This document shows positions 25,459 through 34,600 of a DNA stretch of 48,083 nucleotides, piece after piece. The notes beneath the pieces were generated by a model. It was not told the DNA's origin and did no database searches. It was given only the letters and a program-made list of their open reading frames with translations. The position numbers and the translations under genes were made by a program. The DNA lies in NCBI GenBank assembly GCA_028715415.1, contig JAQURX010000014.1, forward strand, positions 1-48,083, written 5' to 3'. How positions within the stretch are numbered: the first letter of the stretch is position 1; each line of letters begins with the position of its first letter. Source of the DNA: Candidatus Omnitrophota bacterium. GTDB taxonomy: Bacteria; Omnitrophota; Gorgyraeia; Gygaellales; Profunditerraquicolaceae.

Positions 25459-27342
25459 TTAACCTTCCCGTAACTGTTTTTCCGCGTCAACCACATCGCG
25501 TTTAATTACCCGGATAGTTTCTCTGATTTTTTCTTTTAAAATGCGGGAGGCAACCGGTGCGTCGCTAACTTCCCTTAATATTTGGATACTCATACGGAAA
25601 TAGCGCACTACTTCGCCTTCGTCTGTATCGGTGAGCCTTAAGATTTTATCAAAAGTTGTCCCTCTTAGCCAGGCTTCCATTACCGGGCTTAAATGAAAAT
25701 AGGGGATTTTGCTAAAAGGGTAAATTTTATACCGTTCTTCTTTATGCTTAATTTTATCAAATACATCTTCACAAACTCTTTTTATGTTGCGGCTTGCTTT
25801 TGAAATCCCCAGCGGCATGCGTTGGTTTTTTCTCGGCTCAAATACACAGGCAGCAGCAACAACGCCTAATCCAAATTCATCTAATTGCTCTAATATATTT
25901 TCATCATAAAGTTCAGAAAGGATTAATTCGTATCCGTGCACTGTCTTGGCAAATTGGCCTTTTTGGGTTAAAGTTGAGTTGGAAATGTAGTTCATTTCTT
26001 TTAAAAGTTTTAATTTTGCTTCCAAAAGGCGCAGAGCTTCCCGCTGGTCGTTTTTTCGCGATTGGTAATAATGGAGAGATAACGGGTAAACCTTAAAAAG
26101 ATCTTCTTTATATTTTTCGTAGAGATTAAGGATTGTTGCATATGAGGTATTTAGCTGGCTTCTGATCTCCTCTGGTTTTCCAAAAATAATACGCTTTACG
26201 TCGTCACTGTTAATTTTATTTAGATTTACCCGCGTATAAACAAAGCCTTCTTTATCAATCCCGCGCCTTCCAGCGCGTCCAGCCATCTGATAGAAGTCGC
26301 GTGTTTTTAGGTTTCTAACAAAATGCCCGTAGAATTTTCTTAGATCGTCAAAACAAACCGAGCGGCTGGGCATATTTATGCCAAGCGCAAAAGTTTCTGT
26401 AGTAAAAATTACTTTTATAAGGCGGCTGGTAAAAAGCCTTTCAATGACTTCTTTAAGCGTTGGAAGCATGCCTGCATGGTGAAAAGCGATTCCTTTTTGA
26501 ATAAGCGGGAGCATTTCATGTGCAGAGCGCTCATGTTTTAAATCAAATCTTTCGCAAAGCGAATCAAATAAATCCATTATTTGCGTTTTTTCTCTTCCAT
26601 CAAGAAAGTTGTAGTTAAGTAATTCAGAGGCGAGATCTTCAGCCCTTCTTCTCCCAAAGACAAAATATATTGCCGGAAGGCCTTCTTTCTGGCGCAGGTA
26701 ATTAATCAGGGTTGTTAGTTTGTTGAATCTCCCGCCAAATTTTAATCTTTTAAGCCGGTCGGCATTATCAATAATTTCATTCTGGCATTGAAAGAAGAAG
26801 TGTAAAGGCACAGGGCGCTTTTCTTCAGTTACAATCTGCACGGGTTTATTGTGGATTGATTCAATCCAACTGGCAAGCTGTTTTAAATTTGGGATGGTTG
26901 CGGAAAGCCCGAGCAGGTTCATGTGTTTAGGAAGGAAGATCAGGGATTCCTCCCAGACAGTGCCACGTTCAGGATTATCAATGTAATGGATCTCATCAAA
27001 TATTATCCACGAATATTTATCTAAACTACCCAAATCATCAAGAATTTTGTTACGGAATATCTCCGTAGTCATTATTAAAACCGGCGCTTCAGGGTTAATT
27101 GATACGTCTCCGGTTAGGATGCCGATATTTTCTTTAAATTGATTCTGAAAATCACGGAATTTTTGATTGGAGAGCGCTTTGATTGGAGCAGTATAAATTA
27201 CTCCGACTTTATTCTCCAGAGAAGAAAGGATTACATGTTCGGCAATCGCGGTTTTTCCTGCTCCGGTGGGGGCGCTTACAATTACAGAATGCCCATTATT
27301 TATATGGTCTATTGCTTCTTGTTGAAAACGGTCGTAGATCAT
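25459..27342 (-). CDS. Ski2-like DEAD/DEAH-box RNA helicase
   Basis: This superfamily 2 helicase of 627 residues has motif I APTGAGKT (about 24-31), Ia TAPIKALSNQKF, motif II DEIH, motif III LSATIPN and motif VI QMAGRAGRRG. The DEIH box and the C-terminal helical region are typical of the Ski2/Mtr4 group, which unwinds structured RNA for decay or processing. ATG 27342 was chosen; an in-frame TTG two codons upstream (27348) is possible. It is the only convincing minus-strand gene. It converges on the Nudix gene with a 3-bp gap and diverges from the DUF3786 gene across structured repeat C. Confidence 0.92.
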   Translation of the reverse strand: MIYDRFQQEAIDHINNGHSVIVSAPTGAGKTAIAEHVILSSLENKVGVIYTAPIKALSNQKFRDFQNQFKENIGILTGDVSINPEAPVLIMTTEIFRNKILDDLGSLDKYSWIIFDEIHYIDNPERGTVWEESLIFLPKHMNLLGLSATIPNLKQLASWIESIHNKPVQIVTEEKRPVPLHFFFQCQNEIIDNADRLKRLKFGGRFNKLTTLINYLRQKEGLPAIYFVFGRRRAEDLASELLNYNFLDGREKTQIMDLFDSLCERFDLKHERSAHEMLPLIQKGIAFHHAGMLPTLKEVIERLFTSRLIKVIFTTETFALGINMPSRSVCFDDLRKFYGHFVRNLKTRDFYQMAGRAGRRGIDKEGFVYTRVNLNKINSDDVKRIIFGKPEEIRSQLNTSYATILNLYEKYKEDLFKVYPLSLHYYQSRKNDQREALRLLEAKLKLLKEMNYISNSTLTQKGQFAKTVHGYELILSELYDENILEQLDEFGLGVVAAACVFEPRKNQRMPLGISKASRNIKRVCEDVFDKIKHKEERYKIYPFSKIPYFHLSPVMEAWLRGTTFDKILRLTDTDEGEVVRYFRMSIQILREVSDAPVASRILKEKIRETIRVIKRDVVDAEKQLREG

Positions 27343-27351
27343 GTTCAATGA

Positions 27352-27544
27352 GCAGACAACTTACGGAGCAGCTTCTTACGTCAAATAGCGACGTAAGTTG
27401 TAGCCCCTTAGGGCGTCTGCGAATTAATCCCTGATATTTTTTAAATGTGGGTTAATTTCAAAACATTCCCTGGTTCAAAAAATATCAGGGAGAGTTTACA
27501 CGCACAAATTACCTTTTACTTTACTTCGTTCCGTAAGTTGTGGC
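27352..27544. repeat. Structured intergenic element C
   Basis: This region lies in the divergent gap between the helicase and the DUF3786 gene. GCAGAC (27352-27357) and GTCTGC (27415-27420) enclose a long stem (ACAACTTACG at about 27357-27366 with CGTAAGTTGT at 27392-27401) and a small GCCC-CTTA-GGGC hairpin, forming a compact three-way junction. Next to it is a perfect 15-bp inverted repeat, TCCCTGATATTTTTT (27428-27442) and AAAAAATATCAGGGA (27477-27491). A third CGTAAGTTGT at 27532-27541 can also pair with the first arm, so the outer ends form terminal inverted repeats. No coding capacity is evident. Confidence 0.82.
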
Positions 27545-27568
27545 CTCACTTATTATATTCTAAAAGAG

Positions 27569-27596
27569 TTGATTTATCTAATAAAAATAGTAAAAT
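27569..27596 (+). promoter_or_regulatory. Possible promoter for the DUF3786 gene
   Basis: TTGATT (27569-27574), 16 bp, TAAAAT (27591-27596). The ATG at 27603 follows only six bases later and has no ribosome site, so a transcript from here would be leaderless or nearly so. This is a moderate match only. Confidence 0.35.
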
Positions 27597-27602
27597 TAAC
27601 CT

Positions 27603-28154
27603 ATGGGTTATGAAGTGGCTTTAAATAAAGCTTGGGATGAGTTATCCCAATTGACGAAGGATAAGCAAACTGCGGTAAAATTCTTAGCTGATGAATATTC
27701 CGTTGATTTTTTAAATAAAAAAGTCTTGTCTTTATCCTGCAACGTCCCCGCAAAAGACTTTTCCGCAATTTTAATCCTGCATTATTTGGAGCAAAAAATT
27801 AAGGGCTTGCCGAGAGTAACAGGCGAATGGCTGACTTTTAGAGAGCTCTCAGGCATAGAAGGATATTATCCCGCTTTTAAAAAACGCTCCATTGACCCGA
27901 TAGTGAGAAAATATGGCTCAAACCCCAAAGGTATTTTATCGGCGATTGAAAAACTTCCGGCTAAAAAAGCTGAAGAAGCGGAGATGGGTATCGTCGTAAA
28001 TGCCTTTGAAGATGTCCCTGTTTTAGTTAAAGTTTGGGGAGGGGATGATGAATTTGGGCCTGATGCGAATATCTATTTTGATAGAAGTGTGATTAAAATA
28101 TTCCCTACTGAAGATATTGTGGTATTAGCTGGCATTGTGGCAAGCTCAATTTAA
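27603..28154 (+). CDS. DUF3786 family protein
   Basis: This 183-residue cytoplasmic protein resembles DUF3786 (found mainly in anaerobes, function unknown). Supporting features are the early block ADEYSVDFLNKKVLSLSCNVPAKDFSAILILHYL split over about 29-62, the GEWLTFRELSGIEGYYPAF segment (about 75-93) and the C-terminal VKVWGGDDEFGPDANIYFDRS and LPTEDI-like ends. In other members a cysteine-rich Fe-S domain is sometimes fused; none is present here. It is followed 10 bp later by a nuclease lipoprotein gene. Confidence 0.78.
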   Translation: MGYEVALNKAWDELSQLTKDKQTAVKFLADEYSVDFLNKKVLSLSCNVPAKDFSAILILHYLEQKIKGLPRVTGEWLTFRELSGIEGYYPAFKKRSIDPIVRKYGSNPKGILSAIEKLPAKKAEEAEMGIVVNAFEDVPVLVKVWGGDDEFGPDANIYFDRSVIKIFPTEDIVVLAGIVASSI

Positions 28155-28164
28155 AAGGAGAAGT

Positions 28165-28743
28165 ATGAGAAATTATTTAAAGATCGTGATTTTCTTAGTG
28201 GTTTGTTTATTTAGTTTTGGTTTTAGTTCTTGCGATAAAGATAAAGAAGGCTTGGTTTATGATTCCGAAAAAGGTAAATTTACCATGCAGCTGGGGGAAG
28301 ATTATAACTACTCTGATATTCTTGTGACAAGAGTTGTAGATGGAGATACTTTGGTGCTTGCAAACGGAGAGCGGGTGCGGTTAATCGGCATTGATACTCC
28401 TGAAATACATGAATCAAAGAAATTATATAAAGATGCCCAGCGTTCAGAACAAGATGCTTCAACAATAAAGAAATTAGGGATGCGCTCATTTGAATTTACA
28501 AAAAATCTAGTTGAAGGCAAGCGCGTAAGCCTTGAATTTGATGTTGAAAGGCATGACCGGTATAAGCGCTTGTTAGCATATGTATATTTAAAGGATAGTA
28601 ATGTTTTTGTTAACGCGGAGATTGTCAAAGAAGGCTATGCTTCTTTAATGACTTATCCTCCGAATGTGAAATACGCGGATTTGTTTGTGAAATTATACCA
28701 GGAAGCGCGGGAAAACCGAAGAGGGCTTTGGGGAGGGCGTTAG
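28165..28743 (+). CDS. Thermonuclease (SNase-like) lipoprotein
   Basis: This 192-residue protein has an N-terminal lipoprotein signal peptide with lipobox FSSC (Cys about 22), so it is membrane-anchored outside the cytoplasm. The staphylococcal nuclease fold follows (about 48-192). All catalytic features are visible: VVDGDT, RLIGIDTPEIH with the Arg, Asp and Glu, and RHDRYKRLLAYV with the second Arg. It should cleave DNA or RNA with calcium. ATG 28165 has the strong AAAAGGAG site; an upstream in-frame TTG would destroy the signal peptide. Its end overlaps the ribosome site of the following MshEN-PilZ-TpsB gene. Confidence 0.92.
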   Translation: MRNYLKIVIFLVVCLFSFGFSSCDKDKEGLVYDSEKGKFTMQLGEDYNYSDILVTRVVDGDTLVLANGERVRLIGIDTPEIHESKKLYKDAQRSEQDASTIKKLGMRSFEFTKNLVEGKRVSLEFDVERHDRYKRLLAYVYLKDSNVFVNAEIVKEGYASLMTYPPNVKYADLFVKLYQEARENRRGLWGGR

Positions 28744-28745
28744 AA

Positions 28746-31373
28746 GTGGGGTTTCGAAGAATATCAACAAAGATGATTGGAGAATTGTTGCTTGAACGGC
28801 ACGCTATCACGCCTCAACAGCTTGATAAAGCACTTCAATTCCAGAAAGAGAATGGCGGGTATTTGAGCCAGAGCCTTATTTCATTGGGTTTTACTAAAGA
28901 GGAAGATATTGCGAATTGTTTGGCAGTCCAATATGATTTTGCGTATATAGAATTAGACAATTATAGCATACCAGATGAAGTCTTAAAAAGTATCCCTCTT
29001 CAATTTATAAATATTTATTCTCTCTTGCCGGTTTATAAGAAGATGAATTGCCTAACTGTGGTAATGGCAGACCCTTTGAACGATGGTGTAATTGATATGC
29101 TTAAACAGATTACAAAATGTGAAATTATTGCCGCTATTTCTACTTATAGCCAGATAAGGCGCTCAATCAATAAATATTTTGGTGAGGAGCTAAATAAGAT
29201 TGTTTCTAAGGTGGATGGAATTGATCTATTAAAAGAGAATATCGCTGATTCTTATGTACAGGTAAAAGGTTATGAGGGAAGAGGACGCAGGAAGTTTAAG
29301 AGGTTAGATGTTGATTTGGATATGGCATATTTCCTAGGAAAAAATATGTTTTCCGCTAAAATAAAGAATATTGGTTTAGGGGGATTGGCTTTTGTAGGAG
29401 ATTTGTATCTTCCGATTGACCAAACTCTTTATACTACAATAGCTTGCAAGCTTGCTTTAAAAAAGCTAATTATCAATACAGTAGTGCAGATAGTAAGGCT
29501 AGAGAAGATCCGCGAGGTTGAAATGGTTGATTCATGTGAGATTACCCGCTGGAAGTATAAATTCGCAGGGTTTTTTAGTTTTATAGCTGATGATGAAAAA
29601 CAAAAACTCGCTACTTTCTTAAAAGAGAATATAAAAAACAATAATCAGAAATTGATTAGGCTTTTTTTGATTTTTTTCTTATTCCTTTTTTCTGTATCTC
29701 CGGCATTATTTGCACAAACTCCTCCTCCCGGCCAGGATGTTGGAGCACAAGGTGAACGTTTTAAATCAGATATCCAGCTGCAAAAAGAAAGAGTTGAGAG
29801 AAAAGAAACCAAGGCTCCAAAAATAGAAATTGAAGAACCAAAAGTAGAGAAGCCGACTGTAAGCGAAGCTGTTTCTTTTGAATTAAAAGATGTGGTAATT
29901 ACCGGAGCTACAATATTTAAGCCGGAAGATTTCCGCCCCATTTATCAGCAATTCATAAATAAAAAAGTTAATTTTAAAGATATAGAATTTATCATTGAAA
30001 AAATAAAAGCAAAGTATAAGAAAGAAGGTTATCTTACTACTACAGTTTATCTTCCTGAGCAGGATATAAAAGAAGGCAGGATTGAAATAAGGGTTGCAGA
30101 AGGAAGAATGGGGCACTTAACCATTGAAGGGAACAAATGGTTTTCTTCTGAATTAATAGAAAAATATTTTCACGTAAAAAAAAATGAAATTCTAAATATT
30201 AATAAGCTTCAAAGGGACGCCTTAAGGTTAAACCGAAATTCGGATCTGGAAGTTAAGACAATAATTTCACCCGGGAAAGAGGCTCTCGCCTCAGATATAA
30301 CTCTTAAAATAAAAGATAAATTCCCCTGGCATTTTGGAATTAGTTCTGATAACCAGGGAACGCGTTTAACGGGAAAATATAGAGGGTTATTTTCCTTGCG
30401 CAGTACAAATGTTTCAGGGGCAGGGGATTCCTTATATTGGAGCAATCTTTTTAATTCGCGGACATTTGGCGAGTCGTTTAGTTATAATCATCCAATTGGC
30501 ACTTATGGCACAAAATTCGGTATTGATTTTACATACTTTGATATGAAGTTATGGAAAGAATATAAATCTTTTGACATAACAGGCAACTCTCAGATTTATA
30601 CTCCCCATATTAACTGGGAACTTGCTTTAAAAGATAATTTCGAATCTTATCTTAACTTAGGTATGGATTTTAAGAGTATTAAAAAGCACACGCTGGGAGT
30701 AATTACTGCCAGCGACCAATTACGTACACCTTTTTTTGGTTTTAATTTCTCTAAGACAGATGCTTTTGGAGGAGGAGGGCAAACTAGTTTTAATCCGAAA
30801 TTTAATTTTAGCACAAGTAGTTTCTTGGGAGCATCCCATAGAAATCATCCTACTTCAAGCCGTGCCGGGACAGGCGGGTTCTTTTTTAAATATGAGCAAA
30901 GCATAAGCCGTATTCAAAAGCTGCCATTCGGAAGTTATTGCTTGTTACGTTCACAGTTTCAGATCCCCAGCCATACATTGCCATCTGTAGAGCAATTTCA
31001 GTTAGGTGGCGCTAATTCTGTGCGCGGTTATCCGGAAGGTGATTATCTGGCGGATATCGGAGGCAATTTAAATTTTGATTGGGTTTTTCCAAATTATTTA
31101 ATTCCTAAAGATTGGAAATTGAAGTATTCCGATCTGCCCTTACAGCGCCAGATTGAACCTGTGGTTTTTATTGACATGGGAGGCGGCCAGCTAAAAAAAG
31201 TTATCCCGGGAGAAAAATATAAGAGGTTCTTAGTTGGCGTGGGGGGAGGTTTAAGGATTCATCTTTTAAACACTTTATTTGCTAGGCTTGAATGGGCTAG
31301 GCGCATTGGTGACCGGCCAACTTCCAGCTCCGGGCCATCTACATTCCACTTAACCTTCCAGTCAGAGTTCTAG
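28746..31373 (+). CDS. MshEN-PilZ-TpsB fusion: two-partner secretion transporter with N-terminal c-di-GMP-receptor-family domains
   Basis: This protein has 875 residues from GTG 28746, which has GGGAGG nine bases upstream; a second candidate is ATG 28773. Residues about 9-147 form an MshEN (GspE N-terminal) domain with an IGELLLERHAITPQQLDKAL motif; its canonical Arg/Gly residues are partly lost. Residues about 175-295 form a PilZ domain with RKFKR (182-186) and NIGLGG (208-213), the two c-di-GMP motifs. Then a hydrophobic segment (about 303-323, RLFLIFFLFLFSVSPALFAQ) looks like a signal peptide. After a Lys/Glu-rich linker come ShlB-type POTRA domains (from about 375, KDVVITGATIFKPEDF and RMGHLTIEGNKWF) and a TpsB barrel with the VRGYPEGDYLADI motif and a terminal Phe. 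The TpsA-like partner is directly downstream. An internal TTG at 29652 could start a separate TpsB, but no ribosome site is evident. Confidence 0.88.
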   Translation: MGFRRISTKMIGELLLERHAITPQQLDKALQFQKENGGYLSQSLISLGFTKEEDIANCLAVQYDFAYIELDNYSIPDEVLKSIPLQFINIYSLLPVYKKMNCLTVVMADPLNDGVIDMLKQITKCEIIAAISTYSQIRRSINKYFGEELNKIVSKVDGIDLLKENIADSYVQVKGYEGRGRRKFKRLDVDLDMAYFLGKNMFSAKIKNIGLGGLAFVGDLYLPIDQTLYTTIACKLALKKLIINTVVQIVRLEKIREVEMVDSCEITRWKYKFAGFFSFIADDEKQKLATFLKENIKNNNQKLIRLFLIFFLFLFSVSPALFAQTPPPGQDVGAQGERFKSDIQLQKERVERKETKAPKIEIEEPKVEKPTVSEAVSFELKDVVITGATIFKPEDFRPIYQQFINKKVNFKDIEFIIEKIKAKYKKEGYLTTTVYLPEQDIKEGRIEIRVAEGRMGHLTIEGNKWFSSELIEKYFHVKKNEILNINKLQRDALRLNRNSDLEVKTIISPGKEALASDITLKIKDKFPWHFGISSDNQGTRLTGKYRGLFSLRSTNVSGAGDSLYWSNLFNSRTFGESFSYNHPIGTYGTKFGIDFTYFDMKLWKEYKSFDITGNSQIYTPHINWELALKDNFESYLNLGMDFKSIKKHTLGVITASDQLRTPFFGFNFSKTDAFGGGGQTSFNPKFNFSTSSFLGASHRNHPTSSRAGTGGFFFKYEQSISRIQKLPFGSYCLLRSQFQIPSHTLPSVEQFQLGGANSVRGYPEGDYLADIGGNLNFDWVFPNYLIPKDWKLKYSDLPLQRQIEPVVFIDMGGGQLKKVIPGEKYKRFLVGVGGGLRIHLLNTLFARLEWARRIGDRPTSSSGPSTFHLTFQSEF

Positions 31374-31379
31374 AAAAAG

Positions 31380-31408
31380 TTGATTTTGTTATTAAATTGT
31401 TGTATACT
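31380..31408 (+). promoter_or_regulatory. Promoter for the riboswitch-adhesin transcript
   Basis: TTGATT (31380-31385), exactly 17 bp, TATACT (31403-31408). It lies just after the stop codon of the fusion gene and about 45 bp before the riboswitch, giving a leader of the right length. Confidence 0.6.
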
Positions 31409-31454
31409 TTTATTATAGTAACATACGTTCTTTCAATATGTTAAGTTGATTTTG

Positions 31455-31546
31455 AAAAAGGCAAACTATCTGAAAAGATAGGGCGCAAAGCTATTAGGAT
31501 CTAATTCTAGCGGGGTTCCGTAGAGATGATTGCCAGCTGCCGAAAT
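31455..31546 (+). ncRNA. Cyclic-di-GMP-I (GEMM-I) riboswitch aptamer
   Basis: The core elements appear in order. GGCAAAC at 31460-31466 is followed by a small hairpin CTATC-TGAAAA-GATAG with a GAAA-type loop, then GGGCGCAAAGC (31480-31490), where the consensus is GGACGCAAAGCC. A second arm follows (GGATCTAAT ... GATGATTGCC) with the CTAA/AUG tetraloop-receptor pattern and an apical stem TCTAGCGG-GGTT-CCGTAGA. CTGCC (31537-31541) closes the outer helix with GGCA. This is the GEMM-I layout of two side-by-side helices. A terminator follows and the ORF after it is a giant adhesin, both usual for this class. Confidence 0.85.
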
Positions 31547-31583
31547 ACAAAAAAATAATTTGGTGGAAGCAAGTTATTCATTC

Positions 31584-31634
31584 AAACCCCCGTTAGTTCT
31601 CTTAGGTAGAATAAACGTGGGTTTTTTATTTTAG
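31584..31634 (+). terminator. Intrinsic terminator forming the riboswitch expression platform
   Basis: AAACCCCCGTT (31584-31594) pairs with AACGTGGGTTT (31614-31624), one mismatch, followed by TTTTTATTTT. It lies 38 bases after the aptamer and just before the adhesin start codon. AACCCC of its left arm (31585-31590) is also complementary to GGGGTT (31512-31517) in the aptamer's second arm, a plausible switching contact. Confidence 0.83.
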
Positions 31635-31649
31635 AAGGGCTAAAACTTA

Positions 31650-34600
31650 TTGATTCCTAAGCATTTAAGAATATTTAGCGCAAAATGGGTCTATAGAGAA
31701 ATGAAAAAAAATTTAACCATAATTATATTGATTTTTGTGATAATACATTTTGTTTCTCTCCCGCTTTTTGCACTCCCTGAAGGCCAAGTTGTGGAATCAG
31801 GGAGTGTTGTCTTTGATCAGCCCAATGCCACAACCCTAAACATTACCGCAAGCGATAAATCAATCATCAATTTTAATACTTTTAATATTGGCCAAAACGA
31901 AACAGTAAATTTTTACCAGCCGAATTCTTCTTCAACAGTTTTAGGTAGAGTTTTAGGGGCAGGCGCCAGCAATATTAACGGCTCACTTACCGCAAACGGG
32001 ATTCTTTTTTTAACCAACCCAAACGGATTTAATTTTGGCCCTCAGGCAAATGTGCAGGTTAATTCATTAATTGCCTCAACGCTTGAAATATCAACAAATA
32101 ATTTTATCAATGGAAATTATATTTTCAACCACAGAGAAAACGCTGCTTATGCCCGTATAATCAATGAAGGAATTATTGAAGGAAATAATATCGCACTTGT
32201 AGCAAGCGCTGTTAAGAATACCGGAGTAATCCTTGCTAAAGCTGGCACTGCTCATTTAGCATCAGGAGACAAAACAACCATTACAATTGATAATCGCGGT
32301 TTGATCCAGGTTGAGATTAATGAAAAGACAAGCGGCAAGGTTTATGATTCCAATGGTGTTGCTTTAAAGGATGCAGTAGCAAACTCAGGAACGGTTGAAG
32401 GTGCACAGGTATATATGAGCGCAAAAACCGCCAGTGATATTTTTGAGAACGCAGTTAACCAAACTGGTATTATAAAAGCAAATGGCCTTGTTAATGAGAA
32501 TGGCATAATAAGAATAGTTTCCAATGAAAAGATTAAACTTTCTGGAAGCCTTACTGCAGATAAAGGAGAGATAAAAGTATCTTCCGAAAAATTTGTTAAC
32601 GTTAGCGCTGAATTAAATATTTCCGCGGCTACTGCTGAAATAAATTCAGATAAAGATTTATTGGTTGATGCTAATATAACTAATGATTCGGGAGATTTGC
32701 ATTTATTTGCGGATTATGATGGGGATGGTGTAGGAGAATTTACGCAGTCAACCGGGGAAATTTATGCTAAAGATTCTGGCGATGTTTATATTGATGGCTC
32801 TGGGGTAATGACCTTAAATAAAATTAAAACAGATTTAGGCGCAATTAAGATAGGAACTCTTAGAGCTCCGAGTAGTATTTCCGGTAAGCCGCATTATATC
32901 CATACAGTAGGAGATTTTGAATTTGACTCAAGCAGTGATGGAGCGATTACTACGACAAGAGGAGATGTTTTAAGGTTTAATCCTTTAGGCTCTCTAGTTA
33001 TTGAGGCAATAAATGGGGCAATAAAGTTCCTTGAAGGTGTAGTAATCAATGTTGCCCAAGCGGAATTTATTGGAAACAGCCTTTTTGTTAACACTATTTC
33101 TTCTTCAGTTACCTTCTATAAGAATATCGGAGATTTTAATATTACAAGCTTTAGTACTACCGATGATTTAGCGACCTTAGAAGGAGAAGATGTTAAGGTA
33201 ACCTATCTAAAGAGCAATGATGTTACATTAAAATCAGATAATTCAGTTAATTCAACCCCCGGAGTTATTATTCAAGCTCCAGAGGTAAGAGTTATTGCTC
33301 AAAAATTCGGCTCAATTGAAACACCTCTTAATATTAAATCTCCTTTAATTTACTTAGAGAGATTACATGGCGCAATTGAAATTTTGGAAAGTTCAGGCAT
33401 TGGGACAAGTGTCATGTTAAGAGGCCCCCCGGATGGCTTTGGCGCAATTATATATAACCACGATACAAATCTCACCCTTAAAGCCGAAGTAGTCCGCCTA
33501 ATTGGAACGGATTCTATCCAGTTATACGGGAATATTACTTTCTCTAGTCTTGAATGTACCATTCCAAATAAAGAAATCTATTTTGAAGCAGGGAAAACTT
33601 ATACCATTACTGGAGTTTTTCATTTTAGTGGCAAGCTGGAAGATGACGGCACTATATCTTACATACACCTCAAGTCTTCAGAAGATGGCGTCAGGTGGTT
33701 TATAGACCCACAAGGTGCCCATGAGCTTTCATATGTAAGAGCTGAAGATTCCTATAACCTTGATCCAAGGCTTATTTTAGGTACATCCCTTGACCACGAT
33801 GCTAATAGCTACAACTGGGATGCTCCTCGTTATTGGTTAGGAACAACTTCTACCTCATGGAATAATACTCTTAATTGGTCTGCTACTGATGGAGGAGCTG
33901 GTGGTGCAGGCGTGCCTACCAGTGCCGATGATGTGTATTTTTCTTCCACCAGAAATAACGCATGTTCAATTGACACTACTGCTGTTTGCTTGTCGTTTAC
34001 CATTGGAGACTTATACACCCAGACGGTATCAATGGCAGCTGGATCATCGCTTGCTGTAACAAACGATCTTACCTTAACTGGTTCTGGAGCACTTTCTCCT
34101 GCAGGGCGTCCGATAAGCGTTGGCGGTAATTGGACTGTAGGGGCAAATGGCGTCTTTACACGCGGTACCAGCACAGTGACTTTTAACGGCACAAACGCTG
34201 TTAATCCGCAGCAGATTAATTCAGGTGGCACTACTGCAGCAACTAAAACCTTCTATAATATTATCATTAATAATACCGGTGCAGGAGTAAAGCTTGTTAC
34301 GAATAGTCTTACTCAGTCTACCGGAGGCACCCTTACTATGACCGCAGGTACACTTGATTTAAACGCTCTTACTTGGACATTAGGAGCCGACCTTTCAGTT
34401 ACAGCCGGGACCATCGCCATAGGGACAGGCTATTTAGACTGTGCTAGTTATGATTTAACCGTAGGAACAGGAGGCACTGTTACTATCGGCACAACAGGTA
34501 CCTTGAGAGTTACGGATTTTAGTGTTACAAATACTGGGATTTTTACCTGTACAGGCAATGCTACTCTTAATATACTTGGCAATGTTGTTATTACAAGCTC

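Noticed and set aside
27139-27434. Plus-strand open frames overlapping the helicase 5' end and element C
   Set aside because: They are antisense to conserved helicase motif coding and run into a folded repeat; no ribosome site or conserved motif.
27428-27491. 15-bp inverted repeat as a bidirectional terminator
   Set aside because: It lies between divergent gene starts, not gene ends, so termination there would serve no obvious purpose; treated as part of element C.
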